DNA from: Yoonia maritima
Lineage (GTDB): Bacteria; Pseudomonadota; Alphaproteobacteria; Rhodobacterales; Rhodobacteraceae
Reading direction: 5' to 3'
NCBI RefSeq assembly: GCF_002933395.1
Contig: NZ_CM009490.1
Coordinates: forward strand, 1-64,000
Length of the DNA: 64,000 nt
The notes below the pieces were generated by a model. That model saw nothing but the letters and a program-made list of their open reading frames with translations. It made no database searches and had not been told where the DNA came from. Below, in pieces: positions 26,060-35,660 of the stretch. Every line of letters starts with the position of its first letter. Position 1 is the first letter of the stretch. A program made the position numbers and the translations under genes.

Positions 26060-27265
26060 TTAGAACTCTGGATGCCCGTCAAGCTCGACCACCTGCCAAG
26101 GCAGACCATCGGTGTTCAGCATGTCCATGAATGCGTCTGGGTCCAGCTGTTCGGTGTTCCAAACACCCGGTTCCAGCCAAATACCTTTCATCATCATCGC
26201 CGCACCAATCATCGCAGGGACACCAGTGGTGTATGCAACGGCTTGGCTACCGACCTCGGCGTAACACTCTTCATGATCGCAGATGTTGTAGATGTAATAG
26301 GTCTTTTCGCTGTCGCCCGCAGGACCCGTGATGATGTCACCAATACAGGTTTTCCCTTTGGTCAGCGCACCCAGATCGCTTGGGTCTGGCAGCACGGCTT
26401 TCAGGAACTGCAGTGGAATGATTTCTTGGCCATTATGGGTCACAGGATCAATTCTGGTCATGCCGATGTTTTGCAAAACAGTCACGTGGTTGATGTAGGC
26501 ATCGCCAAAGGTCATCCAAAAACGCGCCCGCTCGATCTCGGGGAAATGCGTTTTCATGCTTTCCAGTTCTTCGTGATACATCAGATACATGTTCTTTTCG
26601 CCCACAGCAGGGAAATCGAACGCAACCTTATGCGACATTGGCGGTGTTTCGACCCAATCACCGTTTTCCCAGTGACGCGCCGTGGCTGTCACTTCGCGGA
26701 TGTTGATCTCTGGGTTAAAATTGGTCGCAAATGGCTTGCCATTATCGCCGCCGTTACAATCCAAAACGTCGATCAGGCGAATGCCGTCCAGCTTGTGTTT
26801 ACGAATCCATGTCGCAAAAATAGATGTCACACCCGGATCAAAACCAGAGCCCAGAACAGCCGTCAAACCCGCCTTTTCAAAGCGTTCCTGATAGGCCCAC
26901 TGCCAGTGATATTCGAACTTGGCCTCGTCTTCGGGCTCATAGTTGGCGGTATCCAGATAATGCACGCCCGCCTCTAGGCAGGCATCCATCAACGCCAAAT
27001 CCTGATACGGCAACGCAAGGTTCACCACCAGTTCAGCACCTGTTTCCTTGATCAGCGCAACAGTGGCTGCAACGTCCATCGCATCCAGCGCGGCAGTCTT
27101 GATCGTCACGCCAGTGCGGGTCTTCACATTTGCCGCAATATCATCGCACTTTGAAACCGTGCGGCTGGCCAATGTGATCTCTTTGAATATCTCGGGGTGC
27201 ATCGCCATCTTAACGACTGCCACGGCACCAACGCCACCGGCCCCTACAACCAGAACTTTTTCCAT
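26060..27265 (-). CDS. Carboxynorspermidine/carboxyspermidine dehydrogenase (saccharopine dehydrogenase fold)
   Basis: A 401-residue NAD(P)H-dependent enzyme with an N-terminal Rossmann loop (VVGAGGVGAVAV). It condenses aspartate semialdehyde with putrescine (or diaminopropane) to give carboxyspermidine (or carboxynorspermidine). The saccharopine dehydrogenase-like middle is recognisable (LDTANYEPEDEAKFEY, GSGFDPGVTSIFA). The preferred start is the ATG at 27265, with AAGGA eight bases upstream. Two earlier in-frame ATGs (27286, 27280) would add seven residues. The 27286 ATG directly abuts the speA stop. It replaces the AdoMet-dependent spermidine synthase route, which is common in alphaproteobacteria and vibrios. 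Confidence 0.9.
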   Translation of the reverse strand: MEKVLVVGAGGVGAVAVVKMAMHPEIFKEITLASRTVSKCDDIAANVKTRTGVTIKTAALDAMDVAATVALIKETGAELVVNLALPYQDLALMDACLEAGVHYLDTANYEPEDEAKFEYHWQWAYQERFEKAGLTAVLGSGFDPGVTSIFATWIRKHKLDGIRLIDVLDCNGGDNGKPFATNFNPEINIREVTATARHWENGDWVETPPMSHKVAFDFPAVGEKNMYLMYHEELESMKTHFPEIERARFWMTFGDAYINHVTVLQNIGMTRIDPVTHNGQEIIPLQFLKAVLPDPSDLGALTKGKTCIGDIITGPAGDSEKTYYIYNICDHEECYAEVGSQAVAYTTGVPAMIGAAMMMKGIWLEPGVWNTEQLDPDAFMDMLNTDGLPWQVVELDGHPEF

Positions 27266-27286
27266 GTTTTGATCCTTCATTTTCAT

Positions 27287-29182
27287 TCAGCCGTCCGTGC
27301 CAAAGTAGGTCGAACCTGCAAGACTATCTTTATAAGCTGCCATCATCGTACGCCGTTCTGCGGCATTCACCTTGCCCGCCTTTACGGCCTTTTCCACCGT
27401 CTTGCGAAACGTACCGAGGCAATCTTGGGGGTCGTATTCGACGTAGGATAAAACCTGCGCGATGGTGTCGCCTTCGACCTCATGTTCGATGTCAAAACCA
27501 CCTTCGCCATCAAGCGAAATGGTCACCACATTCGGGTCACCAAACAGATTGTGCAAATCGCCCAAGGTTTCCTGATAGGCACCCACGAAAAACACGCCGA
27601 TATAGTAATCCTCGTCCTTGCGCAGCTCGTGCACAGGCAGCGCGCCGGAAACACCATCAGCCAGCACAAACTGATCAATTTTACCGTCACTATCACAGGT
27701 AATATCGGTCAAAACAGCGCTACGCGTTGGTTCTTCGTTCAGGCGCTGTAGCGGCATGATCGGATGCAATTGGTCAATCGCCCAAACGTCAGGCAGCGAT
27801 TGGAACAACGAGAAATTGCCGTGGTAGTAGTCAACAAACCCAGTCAGCTGTTCATCAATCTGGCCTGCACTATCTTCCAGCTTTGCCGCAGTCTTGAAAC
27901 GCGACAGCAGATATAGGAAAGCCTGCTCGGCACGGGCCAAAAGCTGTAGGTCAATCTGACCACGTCGGAACAACGCACGAATTTCATCACGATAATAAAT
28001 CGCGTCGTTCAACGCCTCTTGCAGGCGCGCACCCGCGATATAGCCTTCAACCGCCAACAGATCGCTTAGCAGATGATGATCACCCTCGTGGACCTCGGGT
28101 TTTTCCGAATTGTCGTACAGTGTCGCGCCCAAGATATTGAACACAAAGATCGCCGACTGCGCGACGACAAAACGCCCGCTTTCTGTCACGATCGTTGGGT
28201 GATCAATGCCCGCTTCGTCCATCGCATAAGCGACGGTTTCCACCAAATTCGTGCAGTATTCGTTCACCGTGTAATTGACCGAATTCTCATCCGGGCGGCG
28301 TTCGCCCGTATAATCAACACCCAAACCGCCACCCAAATCCATATAAGAAAGCGGCGCACCCAAACGGGTCAGTTCAACGTAAAAACGGCAGGCCTCGGTC
28401 GCGGCACGGCGGACATCCATGATGTTGGGCACCTGCGACCCCAAATGGGTGTGCTGCAACACCAGACAATCCATCAATCCGGTTTCTTCCAAACGCGCGG
28501 TCAGCTTGACCACATCCAGCGCGCTTAGGCCAAACACAGAACGGTCACCCGAAGACGCCTGCCATTTGCCCGTCACGGTCTCAGTCAGCTTGATCCGCAC
28601 GCCCAGCGTCGGGCGTACACCCAATTCAGTAGCAATCCGGTACACGGTTTCAAACTCGTGCAGGCTTTCCAGCACGATGATCGTGTTAAAGCCCAACTTC
28701 TGCGACAAGATCGCAAGATGCATAAAAGCCGCATCCTTTGCCCCGTTACAGATCAACAATGCGTCCGGCGACATGGTTTGCGACAAGGCGATCAACAGCT
28801 CGGGCTTTGAACCGACTTCGAGGCCAAAGTGATACTGACGCCCCACTTCTGTCAGACGCTCAACAACATCCGACTGCTGGTTCACCTTGATCGGGAAAAC
28901 GCCGCGATACTTGCCTTTGTAATTCACCTCGCCGAACGCCGTTTCAAACGCATCGTGAAGACGTGCAAGCGCACGGTCCAAATAGGGCTGAACGCGCAAC
29001 AAAATCGGTGCCGATATCCCGCGCTGCGTTAGTGCGTTCATCACCTCAGGCAAAGACACCGGCGGGCTGTCGTCATGCGGATTACGCAGCGCCAAATCGC
29101 CACTATCGGCAACATCAACCAAGCCATCCGACCATGAAGAAACGCCATAAATGTCGGGAATTTCGTGGGCTGTGTCTCTCAT
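27287..29182 (-). CDS. speA: Biosynthetic arginine decarboxylase (SpeA)
   Basis: A 631-residue PLP enzyme converting arginine to agmatine. SpeA-type features include GVFPIKVNQQ with the PLP Lys, FGLEVGSKPELL, the DLGGGLGVDY loop and an EFETVY helix. Length matches E. coli SpeA (about 650), much longer than ornithine decarboxylases. It is the first gene of the polyamine operon. Upstream lies a possible structured leader at 29249-29317. The start codon has only a weak ribosome-binding site, consistent with translational control, though this is inference. Confidence 0.93.
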   Translation of the reverse strand: MRDTAHEIPDIYGVSSWSDGLVDVADSGDLALRNPHDDSPPVSLPEVMNALTQRGISAPILLRVQPYLDRALARLHDAFETAFGEVNYKGKYRGVFPIKVNQQSDVVERLTEVGRQYHFGLEVGSKPELLIALSQTMSPDALLICNGAKDAAFMHLAILSQKLGFNTIIVLESLHEFETVYRIATELGVRPTLGVRIKLTETVTGKWQASSGDRSVFGLSALDVVKLTARLEETGLMDCLVLQHTHLGSQVPNIMDVRRAATEACRFYVELTRLGAPLSYMDLGGGLGVDYTGERRPDENSVNYTVNEYCTNLVETVAYAMDEAGIDHPTIVTESGRFVVAQSAIFVFNILGATLYDNSEKPEVHEGDHHLLSDLLAVEGYIAGARLQEALNDAIYYRDEIRALFRRGQIDLQLLARAEQAFLYLLSRFKTAAKLEDSAGQIDEQLTGFVDYYHGNFSLFQSLPDVWAIDQLHPIMPLQRLNEEPTRSAVLTDITCDSDGKIDQFVLADGVSGALPVHELRKDEDYYIGVFFVGAYQETLGDLHNLFGDPNVVTISLDGEGGFDIEHEVEGDTIAQVLSYVEYDPQDCLGTFRKTVEKAVKAGKVNAAERRTMMAAYKDSLAGSTYFGTDG

Positions 29183-29248
29183 AAGAAATCCGTGTTTCTA
29201 AGGCGAAACGGGATCACGTCGATTGGTTTTTGATGTAAAATCATAACT

Positions 29249-29317
29249 CCGCCCGCTATTATTGAATAGCTAGGTAGGCGAAACTTCGGCACAAAAACGA
29301 AGCGACCAACCGGGCGG
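29249..29317 (-). promoter_or_regulatory. Candidate structured 5' leader of speA (three-way-junction fold)
   Basis: On the speA strand an outer 7-bp GC stem (29311-29317 with 29249-29255, CCGCCCG/CGGGCGG) encloses two smaller hairpins: CTTCG/CGAAG (29298-29302 with 29284-29288) and GCTATT/AATAGC (29265-29270 with 29255-29260). The 29255 base is claimed by both stems, so one pair may open. It sits 67-135 nt before the speA ATG. It is either an RNA regulatory leader or a chance fold in the promoter region. Confidence 0.4.
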
Positions 29318-29383
29318 GTACGACTTCTATAGGACCATGCAAAAAGAGATGCAAGCTCATCTTAGGGTGGTTTGCGATACGCA

Positions 29384-29404
29384 GGGGCGAACCTGTTTCG
29401 CCCC
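29384..29404 (-). terminator. Hairpin after the sugar-transporter operon
   Basis: A perfect 8-bp stem (GGGGCGAA with TTCGCCCC, 5-nt loop) lies about 70 bp beyond the stop of the MalK-type gene and ahead of the speA promoter region. There is no strong T-tract on this strand. It most likely separates the two minus-strand operons. Confidence 0.5.
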
Positions 29405-29470
29405 GTTATTTATGGGTGAAATTCCAAATTGAATGCGGTCTTTGGCGGTCCCACCCAATTGAAATTCACA

Positions 29471-30544
29471 TTAAATGACCATCTGGGTTTGCGGATCAAA
29501 CAGATGAATGTCTTTGGTGTTGATGCCTAAGCTGATTGTGTCGCCAACCGAAATATCGCGCCGTTCAGACAGAACGATTGTAATTTTTCCGGCGTCGCCC
29601 GCGCCAACATAGGTGGTGGAACCTGTGGATTCGATCACGCTGATTTTGGTGGTGATCGCACCCTGCCCCGCCTCTGATATCGACAAATGCTCGGGCCGCA
29701 GACCAACGGTAACCTTTTCGTTACACGCCACCTGACGCGGCAATTGCAATTCGGGTGCGCCGGTTATGTCCAGTGTTACAGCCGTACCGTCAGCGTTCGT
29801 GACGCCATCGACGAAATTCATCGCGGGCGACCCAATAAACCCCGCGACAAACTGCGAAGCAGGCCGATCATATAACTCAAGCGGCGCGCCCTGCTGTTCA
29901 ATCACCCCAGCACGCATCACCACGACATGATCAGCCATTGTCATTGCTTCGATTTGATCATGGGTCACATAAACCGATGTCGCCCCCAACCTGTCATGCA
30001 ACGCCCGTATTTCTTTGCGCATATGAACACGCAGTGACGCATCAAGATTGGATAGCGGTTCGTCGAACAAAAACACCTTGGGGCGCCGTACAATGGCACG
30101 GCCCATAGCCACACGTTGACGTTGCCCACCTGACAGTTCGCGCGGGAACCTGTCCAACAGGTTTTCCAAACCTATTGTTGCGGCGACCTCCTTAGCAATC
30201 TTGCGGGCCTCGGCTTTTGGGGTCTTCTTAAGACGTAACGAATAGGTCAGATTGTCGATGACTGTCATATGCGGGTACAGCGCATATGACTGGAACACCA
30301 TCGCCACATCGCGGTGCCGGGGCGGCACGTTATTCATGACCTCATCGGTGATTTTCATCTCTCCGCCAGATATCGTTTCCAACCCGGCAATTGATCGCAA
30401 CAACGTGGATTTACCACAGCCTGACGGACCAACCAGCGCAACAAAAGCCCCCTTTGGGATCGCAAGCTGAATACCCTTAAGCGCGTGAAAAGCCCCATAG
30501 TGTTTGTCGACACCGTTCAGTTCGATTTGCAGTTCTTCTGTCAT
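29471..30544 (-). CDS. Sugar ABC transporter ATPase (MalK/UgpC type)
   Basis: A 357-residue ATPase with GPSGCGKST, LSGGQRQRVAMGRA, VFLFDEPLSNLDASLR and VTHDQIEAM, followed by the C-terminal regulatory OB-type domain of the MalK family (about 240-357, with GLRPEHL). The ATG at 30544 overlaps the permease stop by 4 nt. A longer frame to 30652 lies inside the permease gene and is rejected. It is the last gene of an importer operon under the LacI regulator. Confidence 0.92.
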   Translation of the reverse strand: MTEELQIELNGVDKHYGAFHALKGIQLAIPKGAFVALVGPSGCGKSTLLRSIAGLETISGGEMKITDEVMNNVPPRHRDVAMVFQSYALYPHMTVIDNLTYSLRLKKTPKAEARKIAKEVAATIGLENLLDRFPRELSGGQRQRVAMGRAIVRRPKVFLFDEPLSNLDASLRVHMRKEIRALHDRLGATSVYVTHDQIEAMTMADHVVVMRAGVIEQQGAPLELYDRPASQFVAGFIGSPAMNFVDGVTNADGTAVTLDITGAPELQLPRQVACNEKVTVGLRPEHLSISEAGQGAITTKISVIESTGSTTYVGAGDAGKITIVLSERRDISVGDTISLGINTKDIHLFDPQTQMVI

Positions 30545-31368
30545 TTGAGCGCTCCTGAAGTAAGTCCAGCGACGATGCGCTGTTGCAGCAATACAAAGGC
30601 CGCAAGGATGGGCGTAACGTAGATCGTCGCGTAGGCCATGATGTTGTTCCATTCTACGGTGTTGGGGCCCATAAAGGCGTTCAAACCAACCGAAGCGGGT
30701 TGTAGGTTCACATCTTGAATGATCGATTTTGAATAGACGAATTCACCAAACGCCTGCATGAAAATAAGAATGGCGGACACCAAAACCCCGTTACGGGCCA
30801 GTGGTAAAACCACCGAAACAAAGGCCCCAACGCGCGAATTCCCGTCAACTAATGCCGCTTCCTCTAATTCCGCAGGCACAGCCATAAAGGTGGCGCGCAC
30901 AAGGATCACAAAGAAAGGCATCGCCTTTGCCGTGACCGCCAAGATGACCGCAAACCGTGGGTAATCAAGCAACCCAACAGCCGAAAACCCCACAAACAGC
31001 GGCGTAATCATCAATGACGCAGGCAACACTTGCAGCATCAACACAAGGAACAAAGCCACATCAATCCAGATGTTGCGATACCGTGCCAGAACATAAGAAC
31101 ATCCCGTGCCAAGCCCCGCGACAAGGATCATGGTGCCCGTCGCAATGACAAGCGAATTCCAGATAAACCGCCCCATGCCGCGAACGTCCCAAACGTGGCT
31201 GAACACGCCCCACTGTGGGTCTTTGGGAATAAAGGTCGGCGGATATGCGAATATCTCGGACCCTGATTTCAGCGCGGTGACATACATCCAATACAGCGGG
31301 AACAGATAGATGATCGCAAAGACGATCGCTGCCCCAAGGTAGATGCGATTTAAATGAGGTGTCATCAT
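30541..31368 (-). CDS. Sugar ABC transporter permease (MalG type)
   Basis: A 275-residue inner-membrane permease with six predicted helices and the binding-protein-dependent transport loop (EAALVDGNSRVGAFVSVVLPLARNG), matching the EAA motif that contacts the ATPase. It overlaps both flanking genes by 4 nt. The MalG-like size and the final FVLLQQRIVAGLTSGALK are typical of CUT1 carbohydrate importers. Confidence 0.92.
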   Translation of the reverse strand: MMTPHLNRIYLGAAIVFAIIYLFPLYWMYVTALKSGSEIFAYPPTFIPKDPQWGVFSHVWDVRGMGRFIWNSLVIATGTMILVAGLGTGCSYVLARYRNIWIDVALFLVLMLQVLPASLMITPLFVGFSAVGLLDYPRFAVILAVTAKAMPFFVILVRATFMAVPAELEEAALVDGNSRVGAFVSVVLPLARNGVLVSAILIFMQAFGEFVYSKSIIQDVNLQPASVGLNAFMGPNTVEWNNIMAYATIYVTPILAAFVLLQQRIVAGLTSGALK

Positions 31369-32267
31369 CCGCGGACCTCGTGTCTTGTTGAACGGACATA
31401 AAAGACAGAAGCCACCATGACGACCGCGATCATGATTGTTGAAATCGTCGCACCGCGCGCAAAATCATATTGGCGGAACGACAGTTCCCATGCCCAATAC
31501 TGCGCAACGTTCGATGAATTGGCTGGGCCCCCGCCAGTGATCGCGGCAAACAGGTCAAACTGCTGCAACGTGAAGATCAACCCAAGCGAAATAACCGCCC
31601 CCGTGGTTGACCGCATCATTGGCACCGTGATCGTCCAAAATTTCTGAAACGCGGTCGCACCGTCAAGCGACGCCGCCTCGTACAGGTCCTTGGGAATTCC
31701 TGCCAACCCGACGGACAGCAAGATCATGTTAAACGCCGTCCCCAACCAGATGTTGGTGATGATCACAGCCCAAAGCGAATAATTGATATCAGAGCGCCAA
31801 AAGATGTTTTCCGAAATCACGCCAATACTGCTTAGCAGGTAATTCAAGACGCCAAAGTCACCGGCAAGTATCCAATTCCACGTGGCACCCACAACCAGCC
31901 CTGGCATCACCCAAGACACCAAGAACAGCCCGCGAATAAACGTCGATCCGCGAAACCCTGTATTAAAGAACACCGCCAGACCAAACCCGACAATGAACTG
32001 ACCACCGATGGAACAGAACACGAAAATAACCGTATTCCACATGATAGGCCAAAACTCGGGTTGGGCGAACAGCGCGCGATAGTTTTTCAAGCCAACGAAG
32101 GGGCGAAACACTTCGCCAAGGCTGAACAGGTCAACCTCTTGAAAGCTCATCAACACGTTATAAACGAGCGGAAGCCCCGAAAAGAGAATAAGAAAAACAA
32201 GCGGGATGCCGACCAACACAAGGTCAAATCCAACGCCGTCAATGATGCTTGATCGTATCCGTTTCAC
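31365..32267 (-). CDS. Sugar ABC transporter permease (MalF type)
   Basis: A 300-residue CUT1-family permease. The EAA loop reads LYEAASLDGATAFQKFWTITVPMM, and six hydrophobic helices are visible. It is coupled to the MalG-type gene by a 4-nt overlap. A 69-bp spacer with a hairpin separates it from the binding-protein gene upstream, the usual arrangement giving more binding protein than permease. Confidence 0.92.
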   Translation of the reverse strand: MKRIRSSIIDGVGFDLVLVGIPLVFLILFSGLPLVYNVLMSFQEVDLFSLGEVFRPFVGLKNYRALFAQPEFWPIMWNTVIFVFCSIGGQFIVGFGLAVFFNTGFRGSTFIRGLFLVSWVMPGLVVGATWNWILAGDFGVLNYLLSSIGVISENIFWRSDINYSLWAVIITNIWLGTAFNMILLSVGLAGIPKDLYEAASLDGATAFQKFWTITVPMMRSTTGAVISLGLIFTLQQFDLFAAITGGGPANSSNVAQYWAWELSFRQYDFARGATISTIMIAVVMVASVFYVRSTRHEVRG

Positions 32268-32296
32268 CGGCCTGCTTCCCCCCTTAGAACATCACA

Positions 32297-32323
32297 GGGC
32301 GCGCACGCACGAATGCAGCGCCC
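32297..32323 (-). terminator. Intercistronic hairpin after the sugar-binding-protein gene
   Basis: GGGCGC (32318-32323 on the coding strand) pairs with GCGCCC (32297-32302) in the 69-bp gap between the binding protein and permease genes. Such stem-loops commonly stabilise the upstream message or cause partial termination. Confidence 0.45.
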
Positions 32324-32336
32324 CATGCCGTTTTGA

Positions 32337-33557
32337 TTACTCGGCTAAAATAGCGTCAATAGATGCCTGCGCCTGATTAAGCGCATCAACAGACGTCATC
32401 TGCCCAGTTAACGCCAACTGAATTGCATCTTGGATCGCCTTTGAAATTTTCGGCCACTCAGGATGCGGACCACGGGCCTGCGCATACTGTAGCTGCTCAA
32501 GAAAGACTTGCAGCGCCGCATCTTTTGGGGCCACGCCAGTGGGTGGCAATTCGATGTCAGACCGCGCTGGCAATTGGCCAAATTCAGGGAACAACCGGTC
32601 GTCTTGGCTTGCAAAGTATTCAAGCGCTTGGAACGCCTCTTGCGGGTGGTCAGTATTGGCAAAAATAGCCCAGTTAAAGTCGCCCATCGCTGACGCGCGC
32701 GCGGCACCTTCTTCGGGGACAGGCAATAGCGCGACGCGCCATTCAAATTGGGCTTCGTCTACCATCCGGTTCAATTCCCAAGGGCCGGAAATAACCATCG
32801 CCGCATTGCCTGAATTGAATGTTCCGGTGGAATCCCACTGACCACGTGTCAACGTGTCCGGCGATGCCAAACCATCATCCAACAGCGTTTTCCACGTCTC
32901 TAACGCGTGAACAGCGCCTTCGGTGTTGATGTGGTCATAACCGCCACCCGACATCTGCGCCCAAGGCAGGAATTGAAACGTGCCTTCTTCGCTGGCCTTG
33001 GCAGAAAAAGCGATCCCATAGACAGAGTTGTCAGGGTCGTTCAACGCCCGTGCAGCAGCGACCAAATCATCCCATGTCGCTGGCGGAGTATCAGGATCAA
33101 GACCCGCTGCCTTGAACAAATCAACGTTATAATAAAGCGCGATCGTATTCGTGGCCTTTGGCACACCATACAGCCGTTCATCCCATGTGACCGAATTCAG
33201 CGGACCGGGGAAATAGTTTTCGGCGACGACTTCATCAGACGCGGCAACCATATCAGTGACATCCAAAAACGCGCCACGTGCCGCAAACAATGCATGTTCA
33301 GGGTTATCAACAGCAATGATATCTGGTGCCTGCCCCGTGGCAAAGGCCCGCATCGATTCTGTCACCACATCATCAAACTGGATCATGCGGTAATCAACAG
33401 TGATCCCGTTATCCATGTCGCTAAATTCCTGCGCAAGGTTCATCGCAGGTTGGTTTTCATCATCAAGCGACCAAATCGTGATGGTCACGTCTTCGGCATG
33501 CGCAATACTGCCCATAGACAGCAAAGCGGCGACGCTCGCTCCGATCATATATTTCAT
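32337..33557 (-). CDS. Extracellular sugar-binding protein (MalE type)
   Basis: A 406-residue solute-binding protein. It has a signal peptide ([21 protein letters not shown], cleavage before ED), then the CUT1 pattern: [55 protein letters not shown] and a late YFASQDD segment. The ATG at 33557 is preceded by AGGAG. An ATG 18 bases earlier would spoil the signal peptide. The sugar is unknown. The linked isomerase and dehydrogenase suggest a mono- or disaccharide or polyol that is oxidised and isomerised before entering central metabolism. Confidence 0.92.
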   Translation of the reverse strand: MKYMIGASVAALLSMGSIAHAEDVTITIWSLDDENQPAMNLAQEFSDMDNGITVDYRMIQFDDVVTESMRAFATGQAPDIIAVDNPEHALFAARGAFLDVTDMVAASDEVVAENYFPGPLNSVTWDERLYGVPKATNTIALYYNVDLFKAAGLDPDTPPATWDDLVAAARALNDPDNSVYGIAFSAKASEEGTFQFLPWAQMSGGGYDHINTEGAVHALETWKTLLDDGLASPDTLTRGQWDSTGTFNSGNAAMVISGPWELNRMVDEAQFEWRVALLPVPEEGAARASAMGDFNWAIFANTDHPQEAFQALEYFASQDDRLFPEFGQLPARSDIELPPTGVAPKDAALQVFLEQLQYAQARGPHPEWPKISKAIQDAIQLALTGQMTSVDALNQAQASIDAILAE

Positions 33558-33584
33558 GATTAAATTCTCCTCCACTGGTGTTCG

Positions 33585-34523
33585 TCAGTTCTTTTCTAAC
33601 GATGGATCGCCACCGCCATAGTCCGCCAGATCGTCGACGAACGATCCCCCCCGGCAAGTTTTCAAATGATTCAACGCATGGACCTGTCCGGTCATTTCAA
33701 GCGCATCGCGGTAAACCGGATCGTGCCACCCTTCGATGTCGATGGACCCTTTGTAGCCCGCCAACCGCAACTCCGAGATAATGTCGGTCCAATTGCTGTC
33801 GCCAAAACCCGGTGTGCGCATGAACACAAACGGATGTTTGCCAAAAACTCCATGCTCGCGGATGACATCGTGCCGGATTGTCGCGTCTTTTCCGTGTACG
33901 TGGAAAATCTTATCCGCCCATTTGCGAATTTGCGGCATCGGATCAATCAGATAGACCATCTGATGGCAAGGTTCCCATTCCAGACCAACATTGTCATCCG
34001 GCACCTCGTTGAACATCATTTCCCATGCGTCTGGGTTATGCGCAATGTTCCAATCACCGGTTTGCCAATTGCCATCCATCGCGCAGTTTTCAAACGCAAT
34101 CCGCACACCCTTGTCAGCGGCACGTTTCGCCAAATCGCCCCAAATCTCTTTGAAACGCGGCAGGCTTTCGGGCAGCGGTCGATTACGCAGACGGCCCGTA
34201 AATCCAGCCACACAAGTCGCCCCAAAATGATGCGCGTTATCGATGCAGGCTTTCCAGCCGTCCAGCGTTTCAATGTCCAGCGCATCCGTTTCTAACGGGT
34301 TCCCGAACATGCCAATCGTCGACATGGTAATATCACGATCCCCGATCGCATCGCGGCAACGTTTGCCAAGCTCGGCAACGTCCTGCCCGGCAGTCGTTTG
34401 CCAGAAAAATGGTTCAAAACTTTCGAACCCGTGATCCGCAATATTTGCAATGCTCGCGGCGGCATCACCATTGTTGGCAGACACCATTGTGCCAATCCGA
34501 ATATCTTTTGCTGGGTTGCTCAT
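33585..34523 (-). CDS. Sugar phosphate isomerase/epimerase (xylose-isomerase-like TIM barrel)
   Basis: A 312-residue AP-endonuclease-2/xylose-isomerase-like TIM barrel. Acidic and His residues at strand ends, in FENCAMDGN, LEWEPCHQMV, FHVHGKDA and DIEGWHDP, form the expected metal site. It probably isomerises, epimerises or dehydrates the imported sugar or its oxidised form. It lies between the binding protein and the Gfo/Idh/MocA dehydrogenase (5-bp gap) and starts after an AGGA site. No exact reaction can be given. Confidence 0.85.
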   Translation of the reverse strand: MSNPAKDIRIGTMVSANNGDAAASIANIADHGFESFEPFFWQTTAGQDVAELGKRCRDAIGDRDITMSTIGMFGNPLETDALDIETLDGWKACIDNAHHFGATCVAGFTGRLRNRPLPESLPRFKEIWGDLAKRAADKGVRIAFENCAMDGNWQTGDWNIAHNPDAWEMMFNEVPDDNVGLEWEPCHQMVYLIDPMPQIRKWADKIFHVHGKDATIRHDVIREHGVFGKHPFVFMRTPGFGDSNWTDIISELRLAGYKGSIDIEGWHDPVYRDALEMTGQVHALNHLKTCRGGSFVDDLADYGGGDPSLEKN

Positions 34524-34528
34524 CGGTC

Positions 34529-35563
34529 CTAGAAATCCTGTGTGATGTTGATTTGTTTGCCGGTCTTCGCGCTTTGAATCGCGCCGAAAACCATGGCCAT
34601 GGAATGCAAATTATCTACGCTGTCGGTCTCGGCGCGGTCACCTGATGCGATTGCATCCAAAAATGCCGCCAGAACGGACGCGTGGTCTTGGGTTTGGTAA
34701 TCAGAAGAAAGCTCAGGAACATCAACGCGTTTGAAATCGCGCAAAAACGTCTCATCTCCGTCGGCAATATAGGCGTCCAGCTTATCTTCGCCGTTCCATA
34801 TTAGATTGCCCTTTGTGCCAGTAATTCGCCACGCGGCATCCCACGATGTGCGCGCACCTTCGGCGCACCAGCTACCGCGATAGGTAAAAAAGCTACCGCC
34901 CGACATTTCAAACGTCGCAAAGGCCGATGCACCATGCGCATACCAAGACCCCTGCGGGTTTGTTTCCGCGCAGAAAACACGGGTCCCATCTTGCCCAGAC
35001 ATAAACCGCGCCGCATCAAAATGATGGATCGCCATATCCAAAAGCAGGACATGATCCATCTGGTCACGAAACCCACCAAACCGGGCACCGATAAAGAAAT
35101 CAGCGTGTATACCAGTGATGTCACCCAACGCGCCGCTGTCCAAAAACGCGCCGATCCGGCGCACACCCGGCTTATATCTTCGGTTCTGGGTGACGGTGAA
35201 TAAACGGCGGCTTTCTTGGGCTAAGATCGCCAGCTCACGTGCTTCATCCATGTTTGCGGCCATAGGTTTTTCAGAAAGAACGTGCCGCCCCGCCTTGAGC
35301 GATTTACGCACGATGTTCGCCCGCACCTCTGGCGGCGTCACGTCAAACACCATGTCCGTTTCGACATTTTCAAGGGCGTCATCAATATCTGTGAATACTT
35401 GCGCGTTCGTCAGCCCGTGTGCTGTGGCAAACGCCTGCGCCGCCGCCAGATTTGCATCCACAAGCGCGACAATTTCAACCCGCCCAACAAGCAGATCATT
35501 CTTACGAACAGCCTCGGCCCAAGCCGCTGCCATGGCCCCACAGCCAACAAGCAATGCACGCAT
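34529..35563 (-). CDS. Gfo/Idh/MocA family oxidoreductase
   Basis: A 344-residue NAD(P)-dependent sugar or polyol dehydrogenase. The N-terminal Rossmann domain begins LLVGCGAMAAAWAEA, and the cofactor-domain EKP motif reads SEKPMAANM. The C-terminal domain (about 125-344) carries the substrate pocket with DMAIHHFDAARF. A strong GGGGAGAG ribosome-binding site precedes the ATG. It is the first gene of the catabolic/import operon, facing the LacI gene across two operators, so it should be repressed together with the transporter. Confidence 0.9.
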   Translation of the reverse strand: MRALLVGCGAMAAAWAEAVRKNDLLVGRVEIVALVDANLAAAQAFATAHGLTNAQVFTDIDDALENVETDMVFDVTPPEVRANIVRKSLKAGRHVLSEKPMAANMDEARELAILAQESRRLFTVTQNRRYKPGVRRIGAFLDSGALGDITGIHADFFIGARFGGFRDQMDHVLLLDMAIHHFDAARFMSGQDGTRVFCAETNPQGSWYAHGASAFATFEMSGGSFFTYRGSWCAEGARTSWDAAWRITGTKGNLIWNGEDKLDAYIADGDETFLRDFKRVDVPELSSDYQTQDHASVLAAFLDAIASGDRAETDSVDNLHSMAMVFGAIQSAKTGKQINITQDF

Positions 35564-35610
35564 CTTCTCTCCCCCCGGATCGCATCAGGGCAGAACCCCG
35601 AACCGATACA

Positions 35611-35626
35611 CCGTAAACGTTTACGG
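35611..35626. promoter_or_regulatory. LacI-family operator 1
   Basis: CCGTAAACGTTTACGG is a perfect 16-bp palindrome with the central AACGTT typical of LacI/GalR sites. It lies about 50 bp upstream of the dehydrogenase ATG, suited to repress the sugar operon. Confidence 0.85.
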
Positions 35627-35660
35627 CAACATTGCGGATGCTTTTGCTTCTGTCAACAAG

